A DNA stretch of 6,312 bases from Phycisphaerae bacterium (lineage in GTDB: Bacteria; Planctomycetota; Phycisphaerae; SM23-33), in the NCBI GenBank assembly GCA_022866005.1, contig JALHTV010000101.1, positions 1 to 6,312 of the forward strand, given 5' to 3'. Positions 1-5,747 of the stretch are shown piece after piece. Position numbers and translations under genes: made by a program. The notes below the pieces were generated by a model, which saw only the letters and a list, made by a program, of their open reading frames with translations, searched no databases and was not told the origin of the DNA. Positions within the stretch are counted from its first letter, which is position 1. Every line of letters starts with the position of its first letter.

Positions 1-508
1 CGGCCCCGAAGCGCGTGGTGCAGTTGGTCTGCGTGGACACCTCCGCTGGCGTGCCCTTGTACTGAAACCCGCCCATGCCGCTGTAGAGGCCCTCGGTGTT
101 CTCGCGGACGACCACGAAGTCGATGTCCGCGGGGCCCTTGTCCTTCAGCGGGGTCCACACGCCCGGGTAGAGCTTCACCGGCCGAAGGTTAATGTACTGG
201 TCCAGCTCAAACCGAAGGCGCAGGAGCAGGCCCTTCTCCAGGATGCCCGGGGCGATCTTGGGATGCCCCACGGCGCCCAGGTAGATGGCGTCGAAGGTCC
301 GCAGCTCGGCCACTTCCTCGTCGTGGATGACGGGGATCGTGGGCTTGCCGGGATCGCCGCCGGCCGCCAGGTAGCGGTCACCGCTGACGTTGAAGTCCTT
401 GGTCTGGGCGTCCAGGCCGACCTTGCCCGCCGCGGCCCGCAGGACCTTGAGTCCCTCGGCGACCACTTCCGGGCCGGTGCCATCACCGCCGATGACCGCG
501 ATTCTCAT
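1..508 (-). CDS. leuB: Isopropylmalate/isocitrate dehydrogenase-family protein, probably 3-isopropylmalate dehydrogenase (5' part; runs off the window)
   Basis: The first 169 residues of an NAD(P)-dependent beta-decarboxylating dehydrogenase are visible; the family is about 330-360 residues, so roughly half is missing. The protein opens with MRIAVIGGDGTGPEVV, the usual first strand and glycine-rich turn. Residues 92-99 (KGLLLRLR) and 107-110 (NLRP) carry the arginines that bind the malate part of the substrate, and R135 begins RENTEGLYSG, the third substrate arginine segment. LeuB oxidises and decarboxylates 3-isopropylmalate in cytoplasmic leucine synthesis. The ATG at 508-506 is chosen because it starts the conserved first strand and has GGAAAGGA nine bases upstream. 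Membership of the family is certain. Substrate is less so: RENTEGLY also occurs in homoisocitrate, tartrate and isocitrate enzymes, and the catalytic Lys and Asp residues lie outside the window. The gene is divergent from the nusA operon. Confidence 0.8.
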   Translation of the reverse strand, partial: MRIAVIGGDGTGPEVVAEGLKVLRAAAGKVGLDAQTKDFNVSGDRYLAAGGDPGKPTIPVIHDEEVAELRTFDAIYLGAVGHPKIAPGILEKGLLLRLRFELDQYINLRPVKLYPGVWTPLKDKGPADIDFVVVRENTEGLYSGMGGFQYKGTPAEVSTQTNCTTRFGA

Positions 509-517
509 GGCCGCAAG

Positions 518-525
518 TCCTTTCC
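518..525 (-). promoter_or_regulatory. Ribosome binding site of the leuB-like gene
   Basis: On the - strand this reads GGAAAGGA, nine bases before the ATG at 508-506. It fixes the start codon. Just upstream, a small inverted repeat (CGACCC at 525-530 and GGGTCG at 535-540, four-base loop) could form a hairpin that touches its first base. Confidence 0.7.
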
Positions 526-568
526 GACCCAGCCGGGTCGCCCCCCCCGCGGGTCGATAGAAGGGGGT

Positions 569-597
569 ACTCTAGCAGCGGAGGGGCGGGGGGACAA
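569..597 (-). promoter_or_regulatory. Candidate sigma-70-type promoter for the leuB-like gene
   Basis: On the - strand, TTGTCC (597-592) is followed after 17 bases by TAGAGT (574-569). The -10 is preceded by TGC, an extended -10 motif. Each hexamer matches consensus at four of six positions. Transcription would start near 562, leaving about 54 bases of leader. This is consensus matching only; the surrounding sequence is very GC-rich and other promoters are possible. Confidence 0.35.
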
Positions 598-649
598 GCG
601 TCAGTTTGCCCTGGGGGTGGCCTTCCGGCCTGGGGGCGCCATATTTTGT

Positions 650-677
650 TTGACTCACCGAGGTAGGCCTCTGTAAT
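650..677 (+). promoter_or_regulatory. Candidate sigma-70-type promoter reading towards nusA
   Basis: TTGACT (650-655) and TGTAAT (672-677) are separated by 16 bases, each hexamer matching consensus at five of six positions. A T-rich stretch (641-651, ATATTTTGTTT) lies immediately upstream, like an UP element, in an otherwise GC-rich region. Start of transcription would fall near 684. No protein gene begins soon after it, so it would make a long noncoding leader or a separate RNA ending at the terminator at 1105-1130, or both by readthrough. It is the best promoter match I found upstream of nusA. Confidence 0.5.
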
Positions 678-865
678 CTCGCTGCTTAACCCGTGTCGCA
701 GTCATGACAACGGCCTGAGCGGGCCGCTAGCAGAAGGGGCGGGCGCAGGCCGACAGGTTATGTTTTGTCCCTTGGTCCGGCTGGCTCGTTGGCGGAGGGG
801 CGCTGGGTTGAGCCGCCGCGGCGGAGGGGACGCGCACCACAGCATGTGTGGCCGTGAAGATCGAA

Positions 866-900
866 GCTATAGGCCAGGAGTGGCAGCAGTGGCTATAAGC
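866..900 (+). repeat. Imperfect inverted repeat / hairpin
   Basis: Arms GCTATAGGCCA (866-876) and TGGCTATAAGC (890-900) pair over ten base pairs, with one bulged base in each arm and a 13-base loop. The A/T-containing core CTATA stands out in this GC-rich stretch. It may be an RNA hairpin of the leader or a DNA dyad for a regulator. No function can be assigned. Confidence 0.45.
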
Positions 901-1021
901 CTGACCAGGGACCAAGCCAGTGTATCGGCATAGGTCCAAGCTGGCTTCGCCTCATGCCAGGCCCGGGGCCGGGCCAGCGCCGCCCGGGACCTACCCTGGC
1001 GGCAGGGTGCCTGAGGGTCGT

Positions 1022-1074
1022 GAGCCGCCTGGAAGTTGGCCATAGGCGGCTTGCGAAAGCAGGCGCGGGCCGCC
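1022..1074 (+). promoter_or_regulatory. Mutually exclusive hairpins upstream of the nusA terminator
   Basis: The segment 1044-1053 (AGGCGGCTTG) can pair upstream with 1021-1030 (TGAGCCGCCT), giving seven perfect G-C/A-U pairs plus A-U and wobble extension. Alternatively 1045-1054 pairs downstream as a GAAA-capped hairpin with 1059-1063 and 1070-1074. The two structures share the same bases and cannot coexist, the arrangement of a folding switch. The terminator starts 30 bases later. A direct antiterminator that invades the terminator stem was not found, so a regulatory role is only inferred. Confidence 0.3.
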
Positions 1075-1104
1075 GCGACGGCCAGGGGCCGTGGTGGCAT
1101 GACC

Positions 1105-1130
1105 AGTGGGCGAAGTGACCCACTTTTTTT
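1105..1130 (+). terminator. Intrinsic terminator just upstream of nusA
   Basis: AGTGGG (1105-1110) and CCCACT (1119-1124) form a six-pair stem around an eight-base loop, followed without a gap by a run of seven T (1124-1130). It points in the direction of nusA and ends 54 bases before its start codon. It could end a separate upstream RNA or act as an attenuator inside the nusA leader. The stem is short, so partial readthrough is plausible. Confidence 0.65.
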
Positions 1131-1175
1131 GTTGTCCGCCGGCAGCACGCGGCCCCGCGGCCGATGGGTGCGATA

Positions 1176-1179
1176 AGGA
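1176..1179 (+). promoter_or_regulatory. Ribosome binding site that decides the nusA start
   Basis: AGGA within TAAGGAA lies five bases before the ATG at 1185. The earlier in-frame ATG at 1164 has no Shine-Dalgarno and directly follows a GC hairpin (CGGCC/GGCCG at 1150-1163). The conserved NusA N-terminus MNPELLRIVD begins at 1185. Confidence 0.75.
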
Positions 1180-1184
1180 ACGTG

Positions 1185-2708
1185 ATGAATCCGGAACTCT
1201 TGCGCATCGTGGACGGGCTGGCGAGGGACAAGAACATCGACAAGGAGACGGTGTTCGAGGACCTCGAAGCGGCCATGCTCTCGGCCATCCGCAAGGCCAA
1301 CGCCCAGAGCGAGGACGTGGTCGTTGGCATCGACCGGTCCAGCGGAGAGATCATCGCCACGGTGGACGGCCAACCCCTGGCCGTGCGCGAACTGGGACGC
1401 ATCGCCGCCCAGACCGCCAAGCAGGTCATGATCCAGAGGATCCGCGAGGCCGAGAGAGGCAGCCTCTACGAGGAGTACCTGGAACGCCGGGGACAGATCG
1501 TCACCGGGCGGGTCGGGCGCTGGGAAGGCGGGTCCCTCATCGTGGACCTGGGGCGCATCGAGGCCATCCTGCCCAAGGGCCAGCAGATCCCCGGTGAGTC
1601 GCACCTGCCGGACGAGCGCATCCGCGCGATGGTCCTGGACGTCCGCGAGCAGCCCAACCAGGTCAAGATCGTCCTGTCGCGCACGCACCCGGACTTCATC
1701 ATCAGCCTCTTCGAGCTGGAAGTGCCCGAAGTGGCGGAGAAGATCATCGAGATCAAGGTCATCGCCCGCGAGGCTGGGTACCGCACCAAGGTGGCCGTCT
1801 TGAGCCTAGACCGCAAGATCGACGCCGTCGGGGCCTGCGTGGGCATCCGCGGCAGCCGGATCAAGAGCATCGTGGACGAGCTGGGCGGTGAGAAGATCGA
1901 CATCGTTGCGTGGAATGAGTCCAGCAAGGTCCTCATTGCCAACTCCCTCAGGCCCGCCGAGGTGGCCGAGATCGCCCTGTGCTTCGAGCTGGGGCTGGCG
2001 ACCGTGGTGGTCACCGAAGACCAGCTCTCCCTGGCGATCGGCAAGCGCGGGCAGAACGTTCGCCTGGCGGCCAAGCTCACCGGCTGGGACATCAACATCC
2101 TCACCCCCAACGAGTTCAACACCGGCCTGGACGTGCTGGAGAAGGCCTTGCGGCGGGTGGAGGGCGTGGACTCGACGATCGTGGACCAGGTCATGGCCAT
2201 GGGCATGGTGAACGTGCTGGACGTGGAGGAAGTCGGCCCCAACCCGCTGGTCAACGAACTGGGGCTGGACCAGGCCATGGCCCAGAAGATCATCATCAGT
2301 TGCGCCGAGGAGGCCAAGCGGGTGGCCGAGCAGCAGGCCGCCGCCAGCGCCGCCAAGGCCGCCGAGCAGGCCAAACCCGCAGCCGAGGAGATTCCACAAG
2401 AGGCCCCGCAAGGCGCCGAAGGTCAAGAATCGCAACCCACGGCCGAAGCCCCCCCGGCCGATGAACAGGCTGTGGCCGCCGAGGCCGCTGAGCAGGCCGA
2501 ACCCGCAGCCGAGGAGATTCCACAAGAGGCCCCGCAAGGCGCCGAAGATCAGGAATCGCAACCCACGGCCCAAGCCCCTCCGGCCGATGAACAGGCTGAG
2601 GCCGCCCAGGCCGCTGAGCATCCTGCCGAGGAGCCCGCCGAGCCCCCGGAGGCGGCCCCGCCGGCGGACGTGGGAGGGGAGATTGACGAGACACGTTCAG
2701 CCGGTTGA
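1185..2708 (+). CDS. nusA: Transcription termination/antitermination factor NusA
   Basis: NusA binds RNA polymerase and nascent RNA in the cytoplasm, modulating pausing, intrinsic termination and antitermination. The 507-residue protein shows an N-terminal polymerase-binding domain (about 1-100, with GRIAAQTAKQV at 71-81), an S1 domain (about 103-167), KH1 (preceded by HPDFIISLFELEVPE at 168-182; GACVGIRGSR at 216-225) and KH2 (GKRGQNVRLAAKLTGW at 286-301). A helical segment (about 310-380) follows, then a low-complexity Ala/Glu/Pro/Gln tail (about 381-507). The N-terminal domain appears about 30 residues shorter than in Bacillus subtilis NusA as I remember it, with the DNA-encoded gap between GEIIATVDG and GRIAAQ. 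The tail holds a 42-residue tandem repeat. Start at 1185 rather than 1164 is set by the Shine-Dalgarno and by conservation. The gene opens the operon, and its leader contains a terminator, which suggests attenuation or autoregulation. Confidence 0.97.
   Translation: MNPELLRIVDGLARDKNIDKETVFEDLEAAMLSAIRKANAQSEDVVVGIDRSSGEIIATVDGQPLAVRELGRIAAQTAKQVMIQRIREAERGSLYEEYLERRGQIVTGRVGRWEGGSLIVDLGRIEAILPKGQQIPGESHLPDERIRAMVLDVREQPNQVKIVLSRTHPDFIISLFELEVPEVAEKIIEIKVIAREAGYRTKVAVLSLDRKIDAVGACVGIRGSRIKSIVDELGGEKIDIVAWNESSKVLIANSLRPAEVAEIALCFELGLATVVVTEDQLSLAIGKRGQNVRLAAKLTGWDINILTPNEFNTGLDVLEKALRRVEGVDSTIVDQVMAMGMVNVLDVEEVGPNPLVNELGLDQAMAQKIIISCAEEAKRVAEQQAAASAAKAAEQAKPAAEEIPQEAPQGAEGQESQPTAEAPPADEQAVAAEAAEQAEPAAEEIPQEAPQGAEDQESQPTAQAPPADEQAEAAQAAEHPAEEPAEPPEAAPPADVGGEIDETRSAG
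2361..2640 (+). repeat. 126-bp direct tandem repeat in the nusA tail
   Basis: Copies at 2361-2486 and 2487-2612 differ at 8 of 126 positions by my count, and a degenerate third copy begins at 2613 (GCTGAGCA...). The unit encodes 42 residues including AAEEIPQEAPQGAE and QESQPTA. Identity extends to silent positions, pointing to a recent in-frame duplication. The third-copy end is approximate. Confidence 0.9.
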
Positions 2709-2725
2709 GCGTTTCGGCCGGCTGA
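2697..2725 (+). repeat. Inverted repeat spanning the nusA stop codon
   Basis: TCAGCCGG (2697-2704) and CCGGCTGA (2718-2725) are perfectly complementary. Two G-U wobbles and one G-C pair can extend the stem to eleven pairs with a seven-base loop. The nusA TGA (2706-2708) lies at the top of the stem. No T-run follows, so this is not an intrinsic terminator. It may stabilise or process the mRNA, or affect coupling between nusA and infB. Confidence 0.55.
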
Positions 2726-2753
2726 CCAGTGTAGTGACGGTGAGTGTATTGCC

Positions 2754-2759
2754 GGGAGG
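2754..2759 (+). promoter_or_regulatory. Strong Shine-Dalgarno for the infB TTG start
   Basis: GGGAGG, followed by T, lies six bases before the TTG at 2766. No in-frame ATG or GTG exists between the nusA stop and this TTG, and the IF2_N domain begins immediately after it, so the TTG start is well supported. Confidence 0.8.
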
Positions 2760-2765
2760 TCGTAC

Positions 2766-5420
2766 TTGGCAGCGCGCGTATTTGAACTGGCCCACCAGAT
2801 CGGCGTGACGAGCAAGCAAATCCTCGCCAAGTGCCGCGCGGAAGGGCTGGACATCAAGAACCACATGACGGCCCTGTCGGCCGGTCTTGAGGCAACCATC
2901 CGCGAGTGGTTCAGCGAGGGCGCCCACGCGACGGCCGTCGAAACGGCCGAGCAGGTAGACTTGACGACTGCGCGCGAAGAGGCCAGCAAGGCCCGCCATC
3001 GGCGCAAGCGCCCCGAGGCCAAGGAGAAGCCCGCCGAAGAGGCCGCCCCAGCCGCTGTGGCCGAGGCACCTGCGGCAGTAGAGCCTGCCGGGGTGGCGCC
3101 GGCTGCTCCGCCCGTAGAGCCGGCCCCTCCTCCTCCGCCCCTGGCCGAGCCGCGGGTCGCGGCCGAGGCCGCGCCGGAGGCCCCCGAGGCCGAGGAAGGA
3201 GAGCCAGGCCAACGGAGGAGACCTCGCCCGTGGAGGAGACCGCCCCCAACTCCCGTCAAACCCGCCGGCCCCCAGGTGGTCCCGAAGCCTGCGGCGATGA
3301 AGGGGCCGCGGGTCGTCCGCGTGGAGAAGCCCGAGCTGATGCTCGGTCGCGGTCCGCGGGCGCCCGGGCCGGGGCCGGTGGCTCCGCCCGCACCGGTGAC
3401 CGTCGGAGGGCGCCACGGCGGCAAGCTCCTGGTGCCGGAAGTCGGCGAGGATGAAGAGGTCGACAAGAAAAAAGGTAAGCGGCGCAGCCCGCGGCGCCGT
3501 GGCGGGCGCACGGCCGACAGCGGCGAGCGCCTGGTGGAGTGGCGCGACCAGGACCTGGCCGAACGGTCCCAGCGCCTGGCCGCGGCCACGGGCGGAACGC
3601 TCCGCCGGCACCGCGCCGGGCTGGTGGCCAAACCCACCGAGATGCATATCGGCTATCGCGCCGGCCCCGTGGAGATTGAAGAACCCATCACGGTCAAGTC
3701 CCTGGCCGCTGCCACGGGCATCAAGGCGGCGGACCTCCTCCGCAAGCTGATGGAGCTAGGCGTGATGGCCACCGTGAACCAGGTTCTCGAGCGGGATGCC
3801 GCCGAGGCCGCCGTGGTGGATCACCACCTCGAACTGGTGATCAAGCAACCCTGGTCCGGCGAGAACGATCTCCGCGAGCTGCTGGAATCGCGCGCCAAGG
3901 GCGAGCTGGCGCCCCGCGCCCCGGTGGTCACGTTCCTGGGTCACGTGGACCACGGCAAGACGTCGCTGCTGGACCGCATTCGCAATGCCGCCGTGGCCGC
4001 GGGCGAGGCCGGCGGGATCACCCAGCACATCGGCGCCTACCGCTACGACGTGGGTGGCAAGCGCGTGGTGTTCCTGGACACGCCCGGCCACGAGGCCTTC
4101 ACGGCCATGCGGGCGCGGGGCGCGAACATGACCGACGTGGTGGTGCTCGTCGTGGCGGCCGACGACGGCGTGATGCCGCAGACCGTCGAGGCCATCAGCC
4201 ACGCCCGCGCTGCCGGTGTGCCGATTGTCATCGCGCTGAACAAGATCGACATGCCCAATGCCAACGCCACCCGCGCCATCGGACAGCTCGCCGAGCACAA
4301 CCTGGTCTCCCGAGAGTGGGGCGGCAACGTGGAAGTCATCCAGACCTCGGCCGTCACCGGGGCGGGTATCGACAAGCTGCTGGAGACGCTCAGCCTCGAG
4401 GCCGAGCTGCTGGAGCTGCGGGCGGAGAAAGATGCCCCCGCGGAGGGCTTTGTGATCGAGGCCCAGATGAGCCCCACGATGGGCGTCATCGCCCGGCTGC
4501 TGGTGCGCAACGGCTCGCTGAAGGTGGGCGACATGCTTCTGGCCGGGGCGGGCTTCGGGCGCGTCCGCCAGATGTCCGACGACCGCGGGCGGAGCTTGGA
4601 CGAGGCCGGACCTTCCACGCCCGTGGAGGTGGCCTGGCTGGACGACGTGCCGCAGGCCGGGGACCGCTTCTGCGTCCTGCCGGACCTGGACCTGGCCCGC
4701 CTGGTCGCCGAGGAACGCCGGGCCGGCGCCCGCACGGAGTCGCTGTCGGCCGGACGCAAGGTCACGCTGGAGACGCTGCTCAGTCAGATCCAGGCCGGGC
4801 AGCGCCACGAGTTGGCGGCGATCGTCAAGGCCGACGTCCAGGGCAGCCTGGAGGCGCTGAAAGGATCGCTCGGCAAGCTGAGCACCGACGAGGTGCACCT
4901 GAACCTGATGCACACGGGCGTCGGCGGCATCAGCACCGGCGATGTCACGCTGGCCGAGGCGTCCGGGGCAATCATCGTGGGCTTCAACGTGGTGCCCGAC
5001 GCCGCCGCGCGGCAATTGGCCGAGAGCCCCGGCGTGGACATCCGCCTGTACCGCGTCATCTACGACCTGCTGGAGGACGTCCGCAAGGCCCTGGCCGAGG
5101 GACTGGCGCCGGAGATCCGCGAGGAAGTCATCGGCCACGCGCAGGTGCGGGCGATCTTCAAGATTTCGCGCGTGGGCACGGTGGCCGGCTGCTACATCAC
5201 CGACGGACTGGTGAGCCGCAACGCCTCCGTGCGGATCACGCGCAACAACATTGTGATCGAGGACGGCCGCAGCCTGGCCAGCCTGAGGCGCTTCAAGGAC
5301 GACGTCCGCGAGGTTCGCGCCGGCATGGAGTGTGGGCTGAAGATCGAAGGCTACGACGACGTCAAGGAAAGCGACGGGCTGGAGTTCTACCAGCAGGTGG
5401 AAGTGGCGCGCCAACTGTAG
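2766..5420 (+). CDS. infB: Translation initiation factor IF-2
   Basis: IF2 is the GTPase that brings formyl-methionyl-tRNA to the 30S subunit and promotes 50S joining. The 884-residue protein begins with an IF2_N domain (about 3-50, RVFELAHQIGVTSKQIL). A Pro/Ala/Glu and then Arg/Lys-rich linker (about 60-250) follows, then a conserved block (about 253-300) and a second IF2_N domain (about 307-359). The G domain is complete: GHVDHGKTS (392-400), GGITQHIGAY (416-425, switch Thr419), DTPGHEAF (438-445), NKID (492-495) and SAV (528-530). Domains II and III follow (VKADVQGSLEAL at 687-698), and the fMet-tRNA-binding C-terminal domain ends with RAGMECGLKIEGYDD. All catalytic motifs including His442 are present. 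Translation starts at TTG. It follows nusA by 57 bases in the same reading frame and precedes the DUF503 gene by 22 bases, consistent with one operon. Confidence 0.98.
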   Translation: MAARVFELAHQIGVTSKQILAKCRAEGLDIKNHMTALSAGLEATIREWFSEGAHATAVETAEQVDLTTAREEASKARHRRKRPEAKEKPAEEAAPAAVAEAPAAVEPAGVAPAAPPVEPAPPPPPLAEPRVAAEAAPEAPEAEEGEPGQRRRPRPWRRPPPTPVKPAGPQVVPKPAAMKGPRVVRVEKPELMLGRGPRAPGPGPVAPPAPVTVGGRHGGKLLVPEVGEDEEVDKKKGKRRSPRRRGGRTADSGERLVEWRDQDLAERSQRLAAATGGTLRRHRAGLVAKPTEMHIGYRAGPVEIEEPITVKSLAAATGIKAADLLRKLMELGVMATVNQVLERDAAEAAVVDHHLELVIKQPWSGENDLRELLESRAKGELAPRAPVVTFLGHVDHGKTSLLDRIRNAAVAAGEAGGITQHIGAYRYDVGGKRVVFLDTPGHEAFTAMRARGANMTDVVVLVVAADDGVMPQTVEAISHARAAGVPIVIALNKIDMPNANATRAIGQLAEHNLVSREWGGNVEVIQTSAVTGAGIDKLLETLSLEAELLELRAEKDAPAEGFVIEAQMSPTMGVIARLLVRNGSLKVGDMLLAGAGFGRVRQMSDDRGRSLDEAGPSTPVEVAWLDDVPQAGDRFCVLPDLDLARLVAEERRAGARTESLSAGRKVTLETLLSQIQAGQRHELAAIVKADVQGSLEALKGSLGKLSTDEVHLNLMHTGVGGISTGDVTLAEASGAIIVGFNVVPDAAARQLAESPGVDIRLYRVIYDLLEDVRKALAEGLAPEIREEVIGHAQVRAIFKISRVGTVAGCYITDGLVSRNASVRITRNNIVIEDGRSLASLRRFKDDVREVRAGMECGLKIEGYDDVKESDGLEFYQQVEVARQL

Positions 5421-5442
5421 GCCGCGTGGGCGGGTGGCGATT

Positions 5443-5730
5443 ATGGCAACGGTCGTAGGGTTGCTTCACCTGAAGCTGCATATCGCTCAGGCCCAGAGCC
5501 TGAAGGACAAGCGCCGCGTCGTGAAGGGTTTCAAGGACCGCCTGGCGCACGCCCATAATGTTTCTATCGCCGAGGTGGACCGTCTGGACGACCGCCGCCA
5601 GGCGGTGCTGGCCGTGGCGATGGTGTCCAACGATCGCCGCTACGTGGAAGGGGCGTTGCAGCAGGTGATCCGGGCCGCGTCCACGCACCGAGACATGATC
5701 TTGATAGACCAGGAACTGGAGTGGCTGTAG
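5443..5730 (+). CDS. DUF503 family protein (YlxP-like)
   Basis: A 95-residue protein of the DUF503/YlxP family. Seen directly: the N-terminal strand ATVVGLLHLKLHI, the hallmark QSLKDKRRVVKGF (18-30), then NVSIAEVDRLDDRRQAVLAVAMVSNDRR (39-66, read in two parts: NVSIAEVD and AVLAVAMVSND). The length matches the family (about 90-100 residues). Family members sit between infB and rbfA in Firmicutes, where YlxP has been linked to ribosome maturation; a similar role here is inference from position. The ATG at 5443 fits the family start; an in-frame GTG at 5434 would add three residues (MAI) and cannot be excluded, because the upstream GGGTGG is only a weak ribosome binding site. The gene starts 22 bases after infB and ends 45 bases before rbfA. 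Confidence 0.88.
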   Translation: MATVVGLLHLKLHIAQAQSLKDKRRVVKGFKDRLAHAHNVSIAEVDRLDDRRQAVLAVAMVSNDRRYVEGALQQVIRAASTHRDMILIDQELEWL

Positions 5731-5735
5731 GCCCA

Positions 5736-5747
5736 CGCCCCGGGGCG
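5736..5747. repeat. 12-bp perfect palindrome in the DUF503-rbfA gap
   Basis: CGCCCCGGGGCG occupies the 45-base gap between the two genes. It may form a small hairpin in the operon mRNA. With this base composition it may also be chance, and no T-run follows. Confidence 0.4.

Larger units (their letters stand above)
684..1130 (+). ncRNA. Candidate structured noncoding transcript or long nusA leader
   Basis: This stretch has no credible protein gene on either strand; its open frames are short or are extensions of antisense frames of nusA. It lies between a good promoter (650-677) and an intrinsic terminator (1105-1130). Several stable hairpins can be read: 866-900 (ten pairs, two single-base bulges), 927-958 (GGCAUAGG with CCUCAUGCC, one bulged C), 992-1009 (seven pairs with a GCGG loop), and 1045-1074 (two five-pair helices, GAAA loop, six-base bulge). 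I could not match it to RNase P RNA, tmRNA, SRP RNA or tRNA, and could not confirm or exclude 6S RNA. The ends are inferred from promoter and terminator only, and in a GC-rich genome some of the pairing will be chance. Confidence 0.35.
509..1163. other. Divergent intergenic region without a protein gene
   Basis: These bases separate the leuB-like gene from nusA. They contain candidate divergent promoters (569-597 on -, 650-677 on +), a GGCC-TTCC-GGCC hairpin at 619-630 flanked by two CCTGGGGG-like direct repeats, the structured stretch 684-1104, a terminator, and a GC hairpin at 1150-1163. Open frames here lack ribosome binding sites and recognisable protein sequence. No tRNA is visible on either strand. 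Confidence 0.7.

Noticed and set aside
872..893. GGCCAGG...GGCAGCAG resembling SRP RNA helix 8
   Set aside because: The GGAA tetraloop and the symmetric helix flanking it are missing; the segment is better explained by the 866-900 hairpin.
1000..1012. GGCAGGGTGCC resembling part of RNase P RNA
   Set aside because: The universally conserved P4 strands (GGAAAGTCC-like and ACAGAAA-like) are absent anywhere between 509 and 1163, so the short match is taken as chance.
1164..1184. Upstream ATG as nusA start (seven extra residues)
   Set aside because: It has no Shine-Dalgarno and lies directly after a GC hairpin, whereas the ATG at 1185 has AGGA at proper spacing and begins the conserved MNPELLRIVD.
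867..1688. Antisense open frame of 273 codons from nusA into the intergenic region
   Set aside because: Most of it lies opposite the conserved nusA N-terminal half, and the remainder has no protein-like composition. The terminator and hairpins on the + strand explain this stretch better.
2709..2765. Possible terminator or promoter between nusA and infB
   Set aside because: The hairpin at 2697-2725 has no T-run, and no hexamer pair with proper spacing was found; the two genes most likely share one transcript.
3000..3500. Composition shift and frame-shadow proteins in the infB linker
   Set aside because: Pro/Ala/Glu and Arg/Lys-rich linkers are normal for IF2. The frame is intact from the TTG to the G domain, so there is no frameshift or insertion.
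3756..5414. Long antisense open frame (about 550 codons) opposite infB
   Set aside because: It is the mirror of a strongly conserved infB in GC-rich DNA. Its translation is His/Gln/Gly/Ala-rich low complexity without a recognisable family, and no ribosome binding site is evident.
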